Below the pieces are notes generated by a model, which saw only the letters and a program-made list of their open reading frames with translations, was not told the origin of the DNA and searched no databases. 64,000 nucleotides of DNA from Halovenus rubra. Lineage in GTDB: Archaea; Halobacteriota; Halobacteria; Halobacteriales; Haloarculaceae. Position 1 is the stretch's first letter. The number at the start of each line of letters is the position of its first letter. The stretch is taken from the NCBI RefSeq assembly GCF_026586665.1, contig NZ_JAODIY010000001.1:62001-126000 (forward strand). Direction: 5' to 3'. Of the stretch, positions 17,277-25,806 are shown in pieces. A program made the translations under genes and the position numbers.

Positions 17277-18521
17277 TTATTCCACGGCGGAACTGTCGTG
17301 GAACGCCCACTCGCTGTGAAACGCACGCTGTTTGTCGGGGATATCGTCGATTTCGACCGCCATCGCAGCTAACTTCTCGTGAGCGACCGCTCTGTCGAGA
17401 TCATCAGGAACCGGATGGAGACCGGGTTCCAGACTGACGCCGTCTGCCAGTGCCACAAGACCTCGTATCATCATTGCGAAAGTTGTGTCCATGACTTCAC
17501 CGGGGTTGCCTGTGCTGTTCGGGGCCGTTAGATTCACCACCTTTCCGTCGGTCAGTAGTGTCACCTCTCGCCCATCAGGGAACCGGTACCGCGTCGTCCC
17601 GGGTCGTGGCTGGTCACTGTCGGTTGCGTGTGATGCGAGCGCCTCTCGGTCGACTTCGACTGCGCTCCCGATAGAGGCAATCACAGTTCCGTCAGCGAGC
17701 GCGTCGACGTGTTCGTCGCGGAGTACCTGATATCGCCCGGTCGCCGTAATCACGAACTCAGCTTCGGTGACCGCCTCTGCCATGGGCCGTACGTCGTGGC
17801 CATCGGCAAGCGCTTCTAGGGCCTTTCGCGGGTCGACTTCGGTGACGACGGTCCGGGCACCCAGTGCCCGGAGCTTTCGTGCGATGCCACGCCCACAGTG
17901 ACCGTAGCCGGCGACGACCGCGACCGAGCCAGCGAGCAGCGTGTCGGTTAACGACGTAATTGCCGACAGCGAACTCTCGGCTGTTCCGTGGACGTTGTCG
18001 AAATGCTGTTTCATCGGTGTGCCGTTGACGTCATAGACCGGACAGGCGAGAACGTCTTGATTGTCCATCGCCTGCAAGCGGGTAATGCCACCGGTCGTCT
18101 GCTCACAGGCCCCGCGAAGACCCTCGGCAACGTCGGGGAACTCGTCATGGACGAGGCTCAAGAGATTCGCACCATCGTCAGCGATGAGGTCTGGCTCTGC
18201 CGCCAGCACCTCCCGCCGAGCATCGCGGCGCTCGTGTCTGCTGTGCTCTGTTGCTGCCAGTGGCGTAATTCGGGGCCGCTCCTGAAGCCACTCGACGACA
18301 GCGGCGTGTGTACTTCCGGCCTCACCGGTTGCCAGCACCTTGGCACCGCCTGTTGCCAGTACGTCGAGAAACAATCCAGTGTGCGGTGTCATCGGTGCTG
18401 AGACCCCAACTGTGAGGTTCTCGAAGGGCGTCGTCTCGCGGTACCGGTCAGCAGCAGCACGGAGTAGCGGTGACTGTTTCCGTACGGCCCCAAGCGGTCC
18501 CCAATCGGTTGCGTTGCTCAT
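17277..18521 (-). CDS. S-adenosylhomocysteinase-like NAD-binding enzyme, active site diverged
   Basis: 414 residues with the SAHH layout. The substrate-domain segments EQTTGGITRL (Glu140) and MKQHFDNVHGTAES (Lys171, Asp175) match the canonical catalytic Glu, Lys and Asp. The NAD domain has VAGYGHCGRGIARKLRALGA. Several ligand residues differ from true SAHH: the usual LHMT His is Pro (SAPMT), the STQDD motif is STHAA, the GHFDxEID His is Ser286 (IGSAVEVD), and the ATGHP His is Asn339 (STGNP). The C-terminal Lys-Tyr tail is absent. It probably does NAD-dependent redox chemistry on another thioether or nucleoside. It lies 51 bases downstream of the transporter ATPase gene, likely in the same operon. 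Confidence 0.85.
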   Translation of the reverse strand: MSNATDWGPLGAVRKQSPLLRAAADRYRETTPFENLTVGVSAPMTPHTGLFLDVLATGGAKVLATGEAGSTHAAVVEWLQERPRITPLAATEHSRHERRDARREVLAAEPDLIADDGANLLSLVHDEFPDVAEGLRGACEQTTGGITRLQAMDNQDVLACPVYDVNGTPMKQHFDNVHGTAESSLSAITSLTDTLLAGSVAVVAGYGHCGRGIARKLRALGARTVVTEVDPRKALEALADGHDVRPMAEAVTEAEFVITATGRYQVLRDEHVDALADGTVIASIGSAVEVDREALASHATDSDQPRPGTTRYRFPDGREVTLLTDGKVVNLTAPNSTGNPGEVMDTTFAMMIRGLVALADGVSLEPGLHPVPDDLDRAVAHEKLAAMAVEIDDIPDKQRAFHSEWAFHDSSAVE

Positions 18522-18572
18522 TGTAGATGACCAGCACGGGTCGGTAAAACGCTTTGTGTCCGTTGCTCGGTC

Positions 18573-19943
18573 TCACTCGGGGAGATACTCGCCGGAGTCA
18601 CTCAGGTACTCTCCGGGCTCTTGATACTCTTGGCTATGGCGGTGACAGCGACTCGATTGCTCATCAGTGACCCCCTGCTGGCACGGAGTATCGTGCTCAC
18701 AGACCGTACTAAACTCCTCATCGAGGAGGTCTCGGGCTTCGGTTACGTTCCCACCCGCCACAAGTTCCGTCGCCCGGTCGAGTGTTTCCTTGATGGCATC
18801 AGGATAGCTCAGCGAGCCAAACAGCTCGTTTGTGACCTCTCGAATCGGCGTGAACCGCGACCCAAGTCCAAGTTGCCCCTTGGCCCGCTGAACTACAGTT
18901 GTACGCGCTTGGTCGCGTTCGCGTATCACGCGACGGAACTCTTCGATACCAGCCCACTGGTCGTCAGTGAGCTGTTCGTGTTCGGGCTGTCGAATCTTGA
19001 ACGGACACCGAGTCGAAAACACACAGCCTGTCGGCGGGTCGCGGGGGTTTGGTGGCGTTCCACGGAGCGTGATGCGGTCCGCGCCGACGCTTGGGTCAGG
19101 TTGGGGAATCGCCGACAGCAGCGAGCGGGTGTAGGGGTTCGACGGTGACTCGAACAGTTGCTCTGTTGGGCCAACCTCCATGAGAGTGCCGAGATACATC
19201 ACGCCAACCCGGTCACAGATGTGCCTGACGACGCTCAGGTCGTGTGCGATGAGCATGTACGTGAGACCGAACTCTTCTTGAAGCTCGGATAAGAGGTTCA
19301 GAATCTTCGCTTGCACGGAGACATCTAGCGCGCTCACAGGCTCATCAAGGACGATAAACTCCGGCTCCAAAGCAAGCGCCCGGGCGATACCAACCCGCTG
19401 GCGTTGCCCACCGCTAAACTGGTGGGGGTAGCGGTGATAGTGTTCCGAGCGCAAGCCAACGCGGTCGAGCAGCTCCCACACTCGGTCGCGGCGCTGAGAT
19501 GCTGTCTTCCAGTTGTGGACTTCTAGGGGTTCGCGGATGATTTCGCCGACGGTCATTCGGTCGTTGATGCTCGATGTGGGGTTCTGGTAGACCATCTGGG
19601 CGTCACGGCGCCATTCTTTGAGTTCACGTCGTCCAAGCGAGGTTACGTCGGTCCCATCGAAGGTAACAGTTCCATCCTCGATATCTTCGAGGCGAAGGAT
19701 GCTCCGGCCGAGCGTTGTCTTCCCACAGCCACTCTCGCCGACGATACCGAACGTCTCACCGCGACCGATTTCGAAGGAGACGCCGTCGACAGCTTTGACG
19801 GGCTTGCCGCCCAACAACTTCTCACTCTCGTAGTACGTCCGTAACTCGTCGACTGTAACGAGTGGGTTCGCATGGCTGGGGGTCGCATTGGCTGTCTCGT
19901 CACCGTCCGCGCCTGTCGTACTGTTGGCTGTGTTCTTGCTCAT
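18573..19943 (-). CDS. Peptide-type ABC transporter ATPase, DppF-like
   Basis: A 456-residue ATPase with Walker A GESGCGKTTLG, Q-loop MVYQNPTSSI, signature FSGGQRQRVGIARALA, Walker B FIVLDEPVSALD and the H-loop AHDLS. The oligopeptide-transporter C-terminal motif is present (TGCVFSTRCPF). About 130 residues extend beyond it, helical and ending in a Cys/His-containing acidic tail (CEHDTPC, SSRCHRH). It powers solute import with the DppD-like partner. Its start overlaps the stop of the DppD gene by four bases. Three Cys and several His in the tail could bind a metal, though haloarchaeal homologues often carry extra tails. Confidence 0.93.
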   Translation of the reverse strand: MSKNTANSTTGADGDETANATPSHANPLVTVDELRTYYESEKLLGGKPVKAVDGVSFEIGRGETFGIVGESGCGKTTLGRSILRLEDIEDGTVTFDGTDVTSLGRRELKEWRRDAQMVYQNPTSSINDRMTVGEIIREPLEVHNWKTASQRRDRVWELLDRVGLRSEHYHRYPHQFSGGQRQRVGIARALALEPEFIVLDEPVSALDVSVQAKILNLLSELQEEFGLTYMLIAHDLSVVRHICDRVGVMYLGTLMEVGPTEQLFESPSNPYTRSLLSAIPQPDPSVGADRITLRGTPPNPRDPPTGCVFSTRCPFKIRQPEHEQLTDDQWAGIEEFRRVIRERDQARTTVVQRAKGQLGLGSRFTPIREVTNELFGSLSYPDAIKETLDRATELVAGGNVTEARDLLDEEFSTVCEHDTPCQQGVTDEQSSRCHRHSQEYQEPGEYLSDSGEYLPE

Positions 19944-21196
19944 TGTCGACTCCCTCTCGTGTTCTCGGTTGTAGTGTCGTCGCTGGCCCGGTGTTGTCGA
20001 AGCCGGTCGCCAAGGTCCGCAGACTCGGGATAAAGGAGACAGGCCGCAGTGTGGTCAACGTCGGGACCGTCTTTGATTCCGTCCTCGACGGGCACATGCT
20101 CGGGATGAATCGAGTCACACTCCTCAAAGGCCTCCGGACATCGCGGTGCATACCGGCAGTATGTCGCCTGTTCGTTTGGTGTCGGGACGCTCCCGTCGAT
20201 TGTGGGCAGCCGGTCGACCTCGCCAGTTAGTCCGGGAATACTCTGGAGTAGTCCCTTGGTGTAGGGATGTTTGGGCTGGTCGAACAGCCGGTCGACTGAG
20301 GCTCGTTCGACGACTTCCCCGGCGTACATCACGGCGACTGAATCGGCAACCTGTGCGATAACTCCCATATCGTGTGTAATAAACACAATAGACAGGCCAC
20401 GCTCGCGCTGGAGACGGTCTAACAATTCGAGAATCTGTGCCTGAATGGTAACATCGAGTGCGGTCGTCGGCTCATCACAGAGCAGTACCGATGGGTCACA
20501 AGCCAGCGCAAGCGCGATAACCGCCCGCTGTTGCATCCCGCCGCTGAACTGGTGGGGGTACTCGTCGAGCCGGCGTTTCGGGTCCGGAATGCCGACGCTT
20601 TCGAGCAGTTCAGTCGCCCGCTCAGTCGCTGTCGCGCCCGTCACTCCTTGGTGGATATCGAGCAGTTCCTTGATTTGGTTACCGACTGTGTACACCGGAT
20701 TGAGACTTCCAAGCGCATCCTGGAACACCATCGCAATCTCGCTGCCACGGACCGACTTAACGACACTGTCGGGTGCTCCAACAAGGTCGACTGACCCTCG
20801 CTCGACAGTCACTGACTTCCCGTCGCCCGACCCAGCGTTGACCGTAACGAAACTGTCAGTGTGCCTTTCGGTCTCCTCGCGGTCAGCCCGCTTGACTCGG
20901 TCAGGATAGGTACGTGCAACCTCCTCGACAAACGCTGGGTCGTGGTACCGGATTTCGCTGTCGGGGTGGACTTCTCCGGGGTCGTCGACGAGGCCAAGAA
21001 TCGACCGGGCGGTGACGCTTTTGCCCGAGCCGCTTTCGCCGACGACGCCAAGCGTCTGCTGGGGCGAGACGCCAAACGAGACGCCGTCAACCGCACGAAT
21101 CGTCTCTTGGTCCGTGGTGAATGTTGTCCGTAGGTTCGTAATAGAAAGCCGTGGCCTATCGATTGTCTCTGTCTCGTTTTGTGACGTATCGCTCAT
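19940..21196 (-). CDS. Peptide-type ABC transporter ATPase, DppD-like
   Basis: A 418-residue ATPase with Walker A GESGSGKSVTARSILGL, signature FSGGMQQRAVIALALA, Walker B VLLCDEPTTALD and H-loop ITHDMGVIAQ. C-terminal TYCRYAPRCPEAFEECD is the Cys motif of oligopeptide-transporter ATPases. About 70 residues are inserted between Walker A and the Q-loop (GSEIAMVFQDAL), rich in charged residues and absent from bacterial DppD. It pairs with DppF as the energy-coupling dimer. ATGA overlaps join it to both the permease gene upstream and the dppF-like gene downstream. Confidence 0.93.
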   Translation of the reverse strand: MSDTSQNETETIDRPRLSITNLRTTFTTDQETIRAVDGVSFGVSPQQTLGVVGESGSGKSVTARSILGLVDDPGEVHPDSEIRYHDPAFVEEVARTYPDRVKRADREETERHTDSFVTVNAGSGDGKSVTVERGSVDLVGAPDSVVKSVRGSEIAMVFQDALGSLNPVYTVGNQIKELLDIHQGVTGATATERATELLESVGIPDPKRRLDEYPHQFSGGMQQRAVIALALACDPSVLLCDEPTTALDVTIQAQILELLDRLQRERGLSIVFITHDMGVIAQVADSVAVMYAGEVVERASVDRLFDQPKHPYTKGLLQSIPGLTGEVDRLPTIDGSVPTPNEQATYCRYAPRCPEAFEECDSIHPEHVPVEDGIKDGPDVDHTAACLLYPESADLGDRLRQHRASDDTTTENTRGSRQ

Positions 21197-22881
21197 ACAC
21201 CACCACCTCGTGACTCCGTCTCACTCGCATCAGCAACCCCGCTGTCACTCTGTGGGTCAACGGCATCTCTGAGTGCATCCCCGACCGCGTTAAAGCCCAT
21301 CACGACGAGCGTGACCATAATACCCGGAATGAGTGAGATGTGCCAAGACTCGGTCGCGACGAATTCCCGGCCGAGGTCGACAGCTCGGCCCCATTCAGGC
21401 GTCGGCGAGGTGATGCCAAGGCCCAGAAAGGAGAGGCCGGCGACCGCGAGGATGACGCCGCCAAGTACCAGCGAGCTGTAGATGAGCAGGTAGCCAAGTA
21501 GGTATGGAAGCATGTGTAACCGCATAATTCCGGTCGCTGACTGACCGTAACTCCGGGCGGCATCAACCCAGTCTTCTTCGGCAATCTGGAGTGTCGGCCC
21601 ACGGAACGCTCGCCAGAGGAACGGCCACCCCGTCGCAGCCAGAATGAGCGCTAACAAGACCCCGCCGTCGTAGAGTCCACCCAGCCACGTATCGGCCATG
21701 AGCACCGTGAGCAAAATCAACAGCAGGAGGCGTGGAACGCCCATGATGGTGTCGCCCGTGACCACGAGCACCAAATCGGCCAGCCCGCGATAGTACGCTG
21801 AGATGAGCGCGAACCCCGTCGCGAGGATAGCACTCACAGCGACGCTCAACAGGCCAATAAGCAGTGATACCCGGGCACCATGAACGAGAAACGTAAAGAG
21901 GTCTTTCCCGTTTGTTAGCGTTCCAAAGGGATGGAATCGGTCGAACCGGTCATAGCTCAGTGGCCCAACGTTCTCGCCGGGGTACCCTTGTGAGCGAGTT
22001 TCGAGGTTTGCATTTCCGACGAGGGTATCAGTGACCTGTCCGAGCCCAGCGTCGTAGTACGTGATGCTGTTCGAAAACGGCGCATACAGGTTTTGCTCGG
22101 CAGTCGTCGTCCCGAGAGAAGGCGCGAAGGCGGCCATCGTCAGAAACAAGACGACGATAACGAGGCCGAACTGGCCCCAGCGGTGGTAGCGGAGTCGCGC
22201 CACCACGTCGTCACGCGGTGTCCAGTCGGCCTGTCGGTAGTAGGTTCGGTATCGCTGGAAGCCCACCCAGAGCCAGCCAAGCCAGGCGGCAACATAGAGA
22301 TGAACAACGAGGACGCGGACGGCCCACGCGACTGCCGACGAGAGGCCGAGAAATGTTCCGTGCCAACTCCCGTCCGGCGTCTGGTACCCCTGGTTCGGAA
22401 TCGTCTCGCGGGCGGTCAGCGTCGGGAGATCTCCGAGTTGGACGAACGCCGACCGCAAAACGTCACCAAAGTTGCTCCCAAGCTCAACTGCGCCAGTCCG
22501 GAGCGCGAGCCAGCCAACCCCGCCAATGGCCAAACCAAACACGAGACCGTCGAGTAAGCGTTGTGGGCCCAACGGAATCCGGTCCGTGACGCGCAAGACA
22601 ACGGTTGCGCGAGTCCACGTCGCCACTGCCAGTCCGACAAGCGCGAGTAGGAGCACAAAGCCGACCCACGACAGCAGCCCTGTGGTTCCACCGGCGGCAA
22701 GTGCATTTGTGAGACCGCCGTATCCTGTTTCGAGTGCTGTAACGGTGGCGTCGCCGGCGCTCACGAGTCCGGCCGTAATACGGCCAAGCTCGACAGCAAG
22801 CAAGAGAGCGACGCCGAGCAACCACACGGCAGCCGGTCGGGGCTGTTCTCGAACACGTTCAGTAAGTGGTTTGTACTCCAT
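21193..22881 (-). CDS. Peptide-type ABC transporter permease, DppC-like with N-terminal extension
   Basis: A 562-residue permease, much longer than the usual 300 residues. The last 330 residues are a standard DppC domain: HPFGTLTNGKDLFTFLVHGA, the EAA loop for ATPase contact (EEDWVDAARSYGQSATGIM), and GLSFLGLGITSPTPEWG. The first 220 residues add about four hydrophobic helices and soluble loops (including QGYQTPDGSWHGTFLG). Such extensions occur in other haloarchaeal Dpp systems, but their role is unknown. It forms the membrane channel with the DppB-like protein. It lies two bases after that gene and overlaps the dppD-like gene by four bases. Confidence 0.92.
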   Translation of the reverse strand: MEYKPLTERVREQPRPAAVWLLGVALLLAVELGRITAGLVSAGDATVTALETGYGGLTNALAAGGTTGLLSWVGFVLLLALVGLAVATWTRATVVLRVTDRIPLGPQRLLDGLVFGLAIGGVGWLALRTGAVELGSNFGDVLRSAFVQLGDLPTLTARETIPNQGYQTPDGSWHGTFLGLSSAVAWAVRVLVVHLYVAAWLGWLWVGFQRYRTYYRQADWTPRDDVVARLRYHRWGQFGLVIVVLFLTMAAFAPSLGTTTAEQNLYAPFSNSITYYDAGLGQVTDTLVGNANLETRSQGYPGENVGPLSYDRFDRFHPFGTLTNGKDLFTFLVHGARVSLLIGLLSVAVSAILATGFALISAYYRGLADLVLVVTGDTIMGVPRLLLLILLTVLMADTWLGGLYDGGVLLALILAATGWPFLWRAFRGPTLQIAEEDWVDAARSYGQSATGIMRLHMLPYLLGYLLIYSSLVLGGVILAVAGLSFLGLGITSPTPEWGRAVDLGREFVATESWHISLIPGIMVTLVVMGFNAVGDALRDAVDPQSDSGVADASETESRGGGV

Positions 22882-22883
22882 AG

Positions 22884-23903
22884 TTATCGTCCCTCATAGC
22901 CAACACGCGGGTCAATCAGCAGGTACAGCAGGTCCTGAATAATGTTCATGACGACGACGACAACGATAAACACGAACACTAGGGCGGTAACCAGCGGGAG
23001 GTCGCCGTTAGTCGAGGCCTGGAAGAACAGCCAGCCGATGCCCTGGATACCAAAGACAACTTCGACGATAACTGAACCGCCGATGAGGAGGAACGCCTCG
23101 TTGGTAATCGTCGGTACCAGCGGAATAAACGCGTTCCGGAGGATGTGTTTCCAGACGAGCGAGCGCCGTGAGACGCCGTTTGCTTTGGCGGTCTCGACGT
23201 AGTTCGCGTTGATTGTTTCGAGGATAGCAGTCCGGGCGATTCGCAACTCGCTTCCCATCGACGCTGATCCAAGAACGATTGCTGCCGGGAGGACCTGTTT
23301 GGTCGCAGCGGTAAACCCAGTGGGTGACGTCAGATTCGAGAGGTCCGGTGTTCCAGTGACTGACGTTTCGACGAGGAAGCTGTTCCAGTCGAAGCCGAAC
23401 AACAAATCCGGCTGCGAGAGGACAGCGAGCATGATAATTGCCAGCCAGAAGTTCGGCATCGCTCGCCAGATGATACCGAACATCGATATCAGATAATCAG
23501 TAATCGTATTTGCGTGGAGGCCGGCGTAGACGCCAATCGGAATCCCGATGAATATCGGAATTAGGACGGCCCACAAGGCAATCCACATTGTTCGCGGTCC
23601 GTAAATAACCAGCAAGTCGGTGACATCAGTTCCCTGTGCCAGTACCCATGACTGGCCGAGGTCGAACGTAAAGAAATCGAGCATGTACTGCTGATAATGG
23701 TCAACCAGTGGCTGGTCGAGACCGAGTTGTGCACGTACCCGGAGATACTCAGCCTGCGAGGCTTCTGTCGCCGTCTCGCCGACGATAGCCGCCGCGGGAT
23801 CGATGGGTCCGAATCGGAAAATGATAAACGTTAGTGTCGCGCCGAAATAGAGGACTGGAATCGATAGCGCCAGCCGACGCAGAAAGTAGCGTAGCCGACT
23901 CAT
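22884..23903 (-). CDS. Peptide-type ABC transporter permease, DppB-like
   Basis: A 339-residue permease of ordinary family length with six hydrophobic helices. It starts MSRLRYFLRRLALSIPVLYF, typical of DppB/OppB. Family motifs include DLGQSWV near helix 1, the EAA loop with NANYVETAKANGVSRRSLVW, and the closing FVFIVVVVVMNIIQDLLYLL followed by DPRVGYEGR. It is the first gene of a minus-strand operon: permease, permease, two ATPases, then the SAHH-like enzyme. The 231 bases upstream of it hold no other gene and should contain the operon promoter. Confidence 0.93.
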   Translation of the reverse strand: MSRLRYFLRRLALSIPVLYFGATLTFIIFRFGPIDPAAAIVGETATEASQAEYLRVRAQLGLDQPLVDHYQQYMLDFFTFDLGQSWVLAQGTDVTDLLVIYGPRTMWIALWAVLIPIFIGIPIGVYAGLHANTITDYLISMFGIIWRAMPNFWLAIIMLAVLSQPDLLFGFDWNSFLVETSVTGTPDLSNLTSPTGFTAATKQVLPAAIVLGSASMGSELRIARTAILETINANYVETAKANGVSRRSLVWKHILRNAFIPLVPTITNEAFLLIGGSVIVEVVFGIQGIGWLFFQASTNGDLPLVTALVFVFIVVVVVMNIIQDLLYLLIDPRVGYEGR

Positions 23904-24134
23904 TTCGACAAATGCCCCTTATTTTCTTGCCAGCGATGCCGAGTAGTTGTATCCGCGTGCACCGTCGTATATCCATGTGGTCTGCGTCTGAACACTTATT
24001 GGCTTCGAACTGCGAAGTTTCTCAACGTTGTATAGTCAGCATGCGTACCCTCGTGTGTTCACAGAACTGTCTGGGTAATGCGTCGAGCCGCGACCGCCAC
24101 ACAGGTCTGACGAAACCGGGAGTAGTCGTTCGTC

Positions 24135-24602
24135 TCAGTTTTCAGGAAAAAACGGGTCGATCTCGTCGTGCTCGAAAGAACCCAGATGGGTGCCGTTGAT
24201 TTTGCAGACATGTGAGTACATCTTGTCAGTCTCCGTTGCTGCCTGTCGGCACGCCGCCAGCGAGTTACTGTCAAGCACGCCTGCCAGCAGTATCGCCGTC
24301 TCGCTTTCGGGGTCAAGAAAGACTGTCAACAAAAACAGGTGGCTCGGTGTCGTCGCCCGGTAGACCTCTGTCTCCGAGAATCCGTCCGGTTTGAACAACT
24401 CCTCGAACCTGTCGGCGTCGTCACTCGGGACGACGTAGGCATACCCGTGGCGGTCAGTTTGGCCCTCCTCTGCTTCCACTGCGGCGGCGTCACCGGCCGG
24501 CATCGACAGTGTTTCCCAGCCCTCGGCTGCCAGCTCGGCGGCCATTGTATCCATCTCGTCGAGGAGTTGTTCCCACCCCTCGTTTGTCGCATCGTCTGTC
24601 AT
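24135..24602 (-). CDS. Conserved haloarchaeal cytosolic protein, unknown function
   Basis: A 155-residue acidic protein from ATG 24602 (MTDDATNEGWEQLLDEM). I know similar proteins as uncharacterised in haloarchaea. The N-terminal helix region (LDEMDTMAAELAAEGWETLS) is followed by an alpha/beta part (YAYVVPSDDADRFEELF, VYRATTPSHLFLLTVFLD) and a segment with Cys and His (AACRQAATETDKMYSHVCK). No catalytic motif is evident. An earlier in-frame start would add MAHDWLA, which does not look conserved. It is monocistronic, with 110 bases to the PRC-barrel-like gene upstream. Confidence 0.72.
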   Translation of the reverse strand: MTDDATNEGWEQLLDEMDTMAAELAAEGWETLSMPAGDAAAVEAEEGQTDRHGYAYVVPSDDADRFEELFKPDGFSETEVYRATTPSHLFLLTVFLDPESETAILLAGVLDSNSLAACRQAATETDKMYSHVCKINGTHLGSFEHDEIDPFFPEN

Positions 24603-24712
24603 AGCAAGCCAGTCGTGAGCCACGGTAAAAAGCGATGCGTTGCACGAATGGCTGGTCTGTGGGAAACAACGACACCACGGTGTCTCCGGCAGTCAACTAA
24701 CCCGGAAACGGC

Positions 24713-24958
24713 TTACAGGTCAGTTTCGACGCGAAGCTCCGTATCAGTCACTGTTGCAATCGTGTCTGACGGTACCTCGATATCATCCTCATCGGCGTCG
24801 CCATAACCCAATCCCTGTATAACTGCCTCGCTGAGGCTTGGGTCGGGCTCGACGTATGCTAACTGCTCGTCGGTGTCGACGTGAGTAACAACACCGATTT
24901 CTTCGCCCTCGATATCCATCAGCACTTTTCCTTCGTCTGCTGTTGAAAGAACTGTCAT
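24713..24958 (-). CDS. Small PRC-barrel-like protein
   Basis: 81 residues from ATG 24958. MTVLSTADEGKVLMDIEGEE then IGVVTHVDTDEQLAYVEPDP is the beta-barrel pattern of the short haloarchaeal PRC-barrel-like proteins, in which a residue pair (G-K) and an E-IG-V strand recur. The C-terminal part carries an acidic loop (DADEDDIEVPSD). PRC-barrel proteins often mediate protein contacts, for example in RNA processing, but the role here is unknown. The frame extends upstream without a likely start. It is divergent from the NUDIX gene. Confidence 0.75.
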   Translation of the reverse strand: MTVLSTADEGKVLMDIEGEEIGVVTHVDTDEQLAYVEPDPSLSEAVIQGLGYGDADEDDIEVPSDTIATVTDTELRVETDL

Positions 24959-25236
24959 CACTCTGTGAGTTATCGTCCGAAATACAATACTGGCCGGACC
25001 CGTTTCAGGCTCAGAACACTGGCTGTTACTTTTATATACGCCTGCATGGCACAGGCTGTGTTGAAAAGATCGAGACAACAAACCAATCTGACAGTCAGAG
25101 TGTCTACACCGAGTAAGTTAGGTGGCCGTTGTGAATGGACAAAAGCACCGCGAACGCTCCCGAGACGAGTTAAGACAGCATCGGTCCCGTTGCCAACTGG
25201 TGGTTTTTGGACTGGAACAGTTCGCCGAACCGACCC

Positions 25237-25247
25237 ACTTTTTATCT
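25237..25247 (+). promoter_or_regulatory. TATA-like box for the NUDIX gene
   Basis: CTTTTTATCTA sits about 22-32 bases before ATG 25268, the spacing expected for a leaderless archaeal transcript. The same CTTTTTATCT sequence precedes the MBL-hydrolase gene at 32063 at almost the same distance. Confidence 0.6.
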
Positions 25248-25267
25248 ACGTCTCTGACCCAACTCAC

Positions 25268-25702
25268 ATGAAAGAGTCTGCCTACATCGTAAACGTCGAC
25301 GGTGCAGTCGTTCGGGACGGAGAGTACCTGTTCATCGAGCGCGGGGAAAAAGAAGACCACGCCGCCGGCATTCTTAGCTTCCCAGGTGGCAAGATTGAGG
25401 CAACTGACGGCGGCGACGCGATACGCGCGGCGGCCCGACGCGAAATTGCCGAGGAAGTTGGCGTCGAAGTCGGGACAGTCGAGTACGTCACGAGTTCGAT
25501 GTTCGAAGACGACACCGGAACTCCCTGTCTCAACGTTGTCACGCTGTGTGAGTACGTCGATGGTGAGGCCCACGCAAAGGCGACCGACGAGGTGGCCACA
25601 ATCCACTGGCTGTCACCTACAGAGGCTCGTGACCACGACGATGTGCCGCGGTTTGTCGCGGAGTACGTCGATACCGTTGAGGCGGTCCGAGCCGACGAGT
25701 AA
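25268..25702 (+). CDS. NUDIX hydrolase
   Basis: A 144-residue NUDIX-fold protein. The NUDIX box begins GGKIEATDGGDAI and ends RREIAEEVGVEVG, supplying the REUXEEXGU catalytic metal site; compared with the consensus it has a two- to three-residue insertion in the first loop. It should hydrolyse a nucleoside diphosphate linked to another group, such as oxidised dNTPs, ADP-ribose or NADH; the substrate cannot be told. The leaderless start at ATG 25268 follows a clear TATA-like box. The 309 bases upstream separate it from the divergent PRC-barrel-like gene and hold a second AT-rich box (CTTTTATATAC near 25030), with no gene seen. Confidence 0.92.
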   Translation: MKESAYIVNVDGAVVRDGEYLFIERGEKEDHAAGILSFPGGKIEATDGGDAIRAAARREIAEEVGVEVGTVEYVTSSMFEDDTGTPCLNVVTLCEYVDGEAHAKATDEVATIHWLSPTEARDHDDVPRFVAEYVDTVEAVRADE

Positions 25703-25806
25703 CTCCTCTGTCTCCCAAAGCAACCGTGCTCACCTACGGAGATCGAACAGTCCGGCGTCTCGATGCAGTCTTCGTGGCCTTATTTTTGCTGTGAACTCCG
25801 GTGGCG

